A stretch of DNA of 64,000 nt from positions 22,740,779-22,804,778 of the forward strand of contig JAKSZU010000005.1 in the NCBI GenBank assembly GCA_026018925.1, given 5' to 3'. The position numbers were made by a program, and so were the translations under genes. Positions 40,401 through 46,400 of the stretch are shown piece after piece. The DNA comes from Tupaia tana (lineage: Eukaryota; Chordata; Mammalia; Scandentia; Tupaiidae). The notes under the pieces were generated by a model. It saw only the letters and a program-made list of their open reading frames with translations, did not search any database and was not told where the DNA came from. How positions within the stretch are numbered: position 1 is the first letter of the stretch; the number at the start of each line of letters is the position of its first letter.

Positions 40401-43400
40401 CACTGAATCACAAGTGGGCATCCAGAAGTAGTCAAAGCAAGTTTCTCCACTGAGGCAATATGGTGGTGTAATATCTACAGCATGAAAAACATGCAAGTTA
40501 TCGACATAGAAAGTACTAAATATTCTCTTCCTCACTACATAAATGTTAGGAATGCACACCTTATATAAAGTCTCAAATGTTATATATTATACACTCAAAC
40601 TTGAAATTCTTAAATGACGGAATGATCAAGCCAGGAATATTGGTGTCACTGCAATATTTCCTTTTTCACCTACATACTCACTACACCAAGGATCCCTGAG
40701 AATTGATCTCCTAAGTACCTCTATAACCTGTTACTTCTGTCCACCTCTACTATCATTTCATGATTTGCCATGTCCTCATTGTTTTCCACCTGAATTACTA
40801 TAAAAAGCCTCCTGAATGCCCTCTCCATATCCACTCTCTACCTTGCTCATTCATTTTTCTACAAGATAGGTAAGTGAACAGTAAACAACAATCTGAAAGG
40901 GAAAAAAAAAGGTAATTTGGTCATATCCCACTTGTCTAGCCTCCTTTTAAGTCCCTTCCCCCATCAGTGACTGTGTTTCAGTAACAATAACTTTTGTTTC
41001 AAATGCACCAAGCTCCTTTACATATGCTGAATTGCTCCCACTGACTGGGATTTTGTAGCTCTATTTCTTTTACTAGGAACTTCAAGTCTTATTTCCAGCC
41101 TTTGCTTAAAACTCATATCATTTTTAAAAAGTGTGTTGTGTGGATATATATATATATATATATATATATATTCCTAACATCTCCCAGAAAACTTTCCAAG
41201 TAAGTTAAGTCTCCTACATTTTCTTATTGTCTATCAACCTATACCTTCCTCCACAGCAGCTACAACATTGAGTAATCCATTGTGTGATTAATGTCTTTTC
41301 TCCAGCTAGATTGAATGTTTCATAAGGAACTAGACTATAGTTTAGTTGGTCAACATTATACCTTCAGGGCCTAAAATAATATCTGGGTCATTATAATCAC
41401 CCTCCTCAAACCAAAAAACTTGCAAATGTTACATATTACACATTCCAACTTAAAATGTTAAGATGATTGAATGTCCAACCCAGAAATATGTGTGTAATCC
41501 TAATAACTCCTCCTTCACAATAAGTGTATATTGAATGAATAAATTAAAGTCTTTATAAACTCAGTATTTGATGGATTTTTTAAACATAGGATTATAATTT
41601 TTATCTGCTTCCACTAATATTTTATTTGCTACTAAAAAAAAAAAGCCTATCTTTTCTCAGTACCATCCCTATTAATTTAAATATTTATAGAAAGCTTTTC
41701 TGGAGAACAAAGAACCTTATTTTCCTGAATGATAAAACTCAAATCACAGTAAGAGATCAATTTATCCCAAATTAACTTAAAAATTTACCAAAAATTTCCA
41801 GCAAAAACTCCAAACTGTTTTTTGGAGTTTTTTTGTGTGTCAGGATGAGATATGGATGGTTATTTAGATAATACATACATATTATAATTAGGTATGTTAA
41901 TATTAAATATATGTTAAATTGAAAGTTTACATTCAAGATTAAATACACAAATAATCAAGAAAAGCTTTAAAAAGATGAGTAGTAAAAGAAGAATTTGTCC
42001 TATGGAAATTAAAACTACACAGGAGTACAGTGCAGATAACATACACACATAAGCCATACTTATGGCTGAGATTTAGCGCCATTACTCGAAATAATCTAAA
42101 TAACATCTAAATATACAACAAAGGAAAATAAGTTAACTTTAATATTATATCGCTATTCAGACTCAAAATTATTTGCAGAAGGATGATGAAGAGGCCCAGA
42201 TCTACCACTAACCAGTCATATGATACTGAAAAAAATGATCATCTGTAAAATGAAGAAAAGGATAAAGGTAGGTAAGGCACCTTCCATGAATCTAGTATAT
42301 TAAACAGACTTCATTCAGGATATGAGAATATATTGATAAAAAATAATTTTAAAGACAACAATAGTAGAGAAGAGAATGACACAGAATATCTGTGCTGCCC
42401 CCAAACTATATTCCTAACACCTGAGGGAATAGCTATACAGAAAACCTCCATTTGTGTCTCTAGGAGATGGGTAACACACTAAGGCAGGTGGACAAAGAGA
42501 GAGTAGATGAAGGGGATGATAATACCATGTGGTCAATGATTTTTTTTTAAAAGAGGTTTTCGCTATAGGGCATGTGTGCTCACCAGAAAGACAGAGAGAG
42601 ACAGAGAGACAGAAAGCAAAAAATCACCCCCAAGGGAGGATGGCCACGCCACAATCCCTTCTCCTACATTCTCCTCTCAGGATCTTCGGCACAAACACAT
42701 ATGCGTCCGGCGTGAGTATAAGCCACGGGGTCTGGGATTTGAATCATGGTCGACTACATGGGAATCCAGCGACGTAGCCATTACGCCAACTGCTGGTCCC
42801 ATGGTTAATAATTTTATAAGGTACTACTCCTAGGTGAAACTCTTAGTATTTCTTAGGTGGGAAAAGGACCCAGCGCCTCTGGGGAACACAGCTTCTCCAA
42901 TATCAACATCTTGGGCAAGTCCTTAACCTGCAATCCTATATAACTGGATGGCCTCCCTAAGAAAACATGACACCTTGAAAATGGGAAGCAGAATTGATAT
43001 TTAATTTTTTTATGACTCAAAAAAATAGTAAGACATCAGAGTAGGCAAAGACTTCTTAAGTAGGACTCCCAAAGCACAGGCAATAATTCCAACAATAGAC
43101 AAGTGGGATTATATCAGGTTAAAAAGCTTCTTCACAACAAAAGAAACAATAATTAGAATGAAGAGACAACCCTTGGAATGGGAAAATATATTTGTAAACC
43201 CTTCCTTGGGTAAGAGACTGATAACCAAAACACACAGGAAACTCAAGCAGCTTACCTGCAAAATAAGAATCAATCTAATTAAAAGAAGGGCAAATGAGCT
43301 AAACAGATAGCTCCCAAGGAAGACATACAAACAGCCAAAAAGCATATGAAAAAAATGCTCAACATCTCATAGGGGAGATGCAAATCAAAACCACAATGAG

Positions 43401-46400
43401 ATATCGCCTAACCCCACTCAAAATGGCTAAAATTAAAAAAATAAGTAAGTGCTGGTGAGGCTGTGGAGAAATAGAACTCTCCTATACTGTTGGTAGAAAT
43501 GTAAATTAGTACAGCCACTGTGAAGAACAATATGGAGACTCCTCAAAAACCTACAAATACAAATATCCTATGATCGATCAAGCAATTCCACTCCTGGGTA
43601 TCTACCCAAAGGACAGGAATAAATTCAGTCAGAAAAACACTTGCACCTTCATGTTTATTGTTGCATTATTTACAATTGCTAAGATATGGAACCAACCCAA
43701 ATATACATGAACAAACAAATGGATTGTAAAACTGTGGCCCATATATTCTACAAAATAGTACTCAGCCATAAAAAATACTGAGTTCCTAGCATTGATAGAA
43801 AGTGGAAAAATATGGAAGACTTACTCTTAAGTGAAGCAAAACAGGCTATGAAAGAGAGGCACTGCATGCTCATACTTATATATACCAAATGTCTGCACTC
43901 TATGTCAGAAACTGAAATAGTAGACAAATATAAATGCATGGAAAGCAACTGTGGATACCAGAGACAGTGTGGGAGGGGGATGGGAAGCGGCAGAGGGTGA
44001 GAGGGAGGGAATCAAGAAGAAAAAGAAAGAAGTAAAACAGTTAAGAAACACAAATAAAAAGTTATCAGTTGAAGATAAAAGGTATGGTAGTATCTTTGAT
44101 TGGGCCCATATTCAGTGTATTCTGGATGGGAAAACTCTTTTTGTATGCTATAATGGTATACAGTGAACAAATGTAATATTTTAAAAATTAAAATAGTGGG
44201 ACTAGCAGTTGGCATAATGGCTATGTCGCTGGACTCTCATGTAGTCAGCCACAGTTCAAATCCTGGACCTGGTGGCTTAAACTCACGCTGGGCGTGTGTG
44301 TGTGCGTGCCCAAGATTCCAAAAAGAGAATGGAGGAAAAGGGATTATGGCGTGGCCATCCCCCCAGGGGGTGATTTCTCACTTTGTCTCTCTCTGTTTTT
44401 CTGGCGAATGCACGTGCCCTATAGCAAAAACCTCTCAAAAAAAAAAAAAAAAAAAAATTACTGAGTCACAACTGTGTTGTAAGCACAGACACTTTTCCTA
44501 TTTCATTTAAGAGCTATAAAAGGCCCTATATGATGACTGATGCTAAGTTCATTTCATGTAACTGCTAACTTTGAAATTTACACACTTTTTGGAAGATACT
44601 GTTGCTGTTATTTCTCCTCACCTTCCTTATTTGCAATACCCATCTCCCTCAAGAAATAAAAAATGCCAGGAGGCTACATTTTCTACCTCCCATGCAGGCA
44701 GGAGTAGCCAAGCATATCAATTTCCAAACAATCATATTTAGGGGATGTCAGGAGGAACCATCTGGGAAAGATCCTTGTCCTTGATAAAACAACAGGAGGT
44801 TAGTGAGGAGAGCCTACCCACCTGCTTTGGGAGGCTTGGTGCCCTTTTCCATAAGGTTTTTACTTACAGTTGAAAGCACCTGATACAATTACCTAACCAG
44901 CAAGCAGGAACTGGCATTTGAACTCAAAGCATAACCTAAGTTCCCTTTACTTCTGTGTAATGACTGTATGACACTGAGCAAGTCACCACTTCCCTGAGCT
45001 TCAACTTCCTCATCTATAAAACAGAGATTATAAAACCTGGCACAGCCAGTGGCACAGAAGTCAGCCCAGGCTTCTCCTTTGCAATCCAACGATACAAGCT
45101 CCACATTCTATCTCCCTTACCTATTTATTCTTCTGTTTAGCATCATTATATATATATTATATATTACTTATTTATATATATATTACTTATTTATCCTATT
45201 TATTCTGTCTCTCTCGTCTAGAATGTGGGGTCCATGAAAGCAGAATTTTTATGTCTTTATTGGCTATTGCTTCCAAGTTACCTCTAGTGATACGAAACAC
45301 AAACTAGGTACTGAATAAATGTGTGCTAAATGAATGTGTAAATAAATGAGTGAATTCTAAAACTTAAATGGAGAAAACAAAGGGCTCCAAACAGTCATGA
45401 CAGTTTTGGAGAACAAGTAGAAAGACTTGCTCTACTAGATATCAAAACTTATTAAAAAGCTATATTTTATAGAGTAGTATGATACTTGTACAGTGTAGTT
45501 AATATACCAAAAGAATAGAATCGACAGCTCAAAGCATGGAAGCTTTATTTATGACAGAGCTGGTACTAAATATCAGTGGAATGAAACTGTCAACAAATGG
45601 TGCCACTTGTCCATATGAGAAAAATAAAACTGAATCTCTATGTCACACCATACACCAAACTATATCCTAAATGTATTAACGATTTATATTTGGAGGACAA
45701 AACTTAACCTTTTAGGCCTAGTCACGGTGTTTCAAATGGGGAGGATGCCTCTGTGCCATAGCTGAGTCTGCGTGGGGGAACTAGGTTTAGTCCCAACCTA
45801 AGCAGGCTGGGAATGGTGAGTAAAATAGCTAAGTGGATGGGACCAGCAGTTAGCATAATGGCTATGTCGCTGGACTCCCATGTAGTTGACCACGGTTTGA
45901 GCCTCAGACCCGGTGGCTTAAACTCACGCCAGGCGTATGTGCGTGCGTGCCCCCAATCCCGAGAGAATGGAGGAGAAGGGATTGCGGCGTGGCCATCCCC
46001 CCTGGGGGATCTCTCTGTCTCTGTCTCTCGGTCTCTCTGTCTCTGGCGAGCGTACACGCCCTTTAGCAAAAACCTCTCAAAAAAAAAAAATAGCTAAGTG
46101 GATATCTGGAGCAGGGGTATGATAACATGGAGAAATTCTGTCAAAATTCTCTCTCCTTGTTTCCATCTGTGTCTCCCCACTCCATTCTCATACTCCCATT
46201 CTTTCTCATTAAAAAAATAATAATAATAACAATGGTGTAATAGTTATGTCACTGAACTCCCACATAGTCAACCGTGGTTCAAGTCCTGGACCCAGTGACT
46301 TAAAATTCACGCCAGGCACATGTGCGTGCATGCCCAAGATCTTGAGAGGAAAAAGGAGAAGAGATTGCAGCATGGCCAATCCTCCTGGGGGATGATTTCT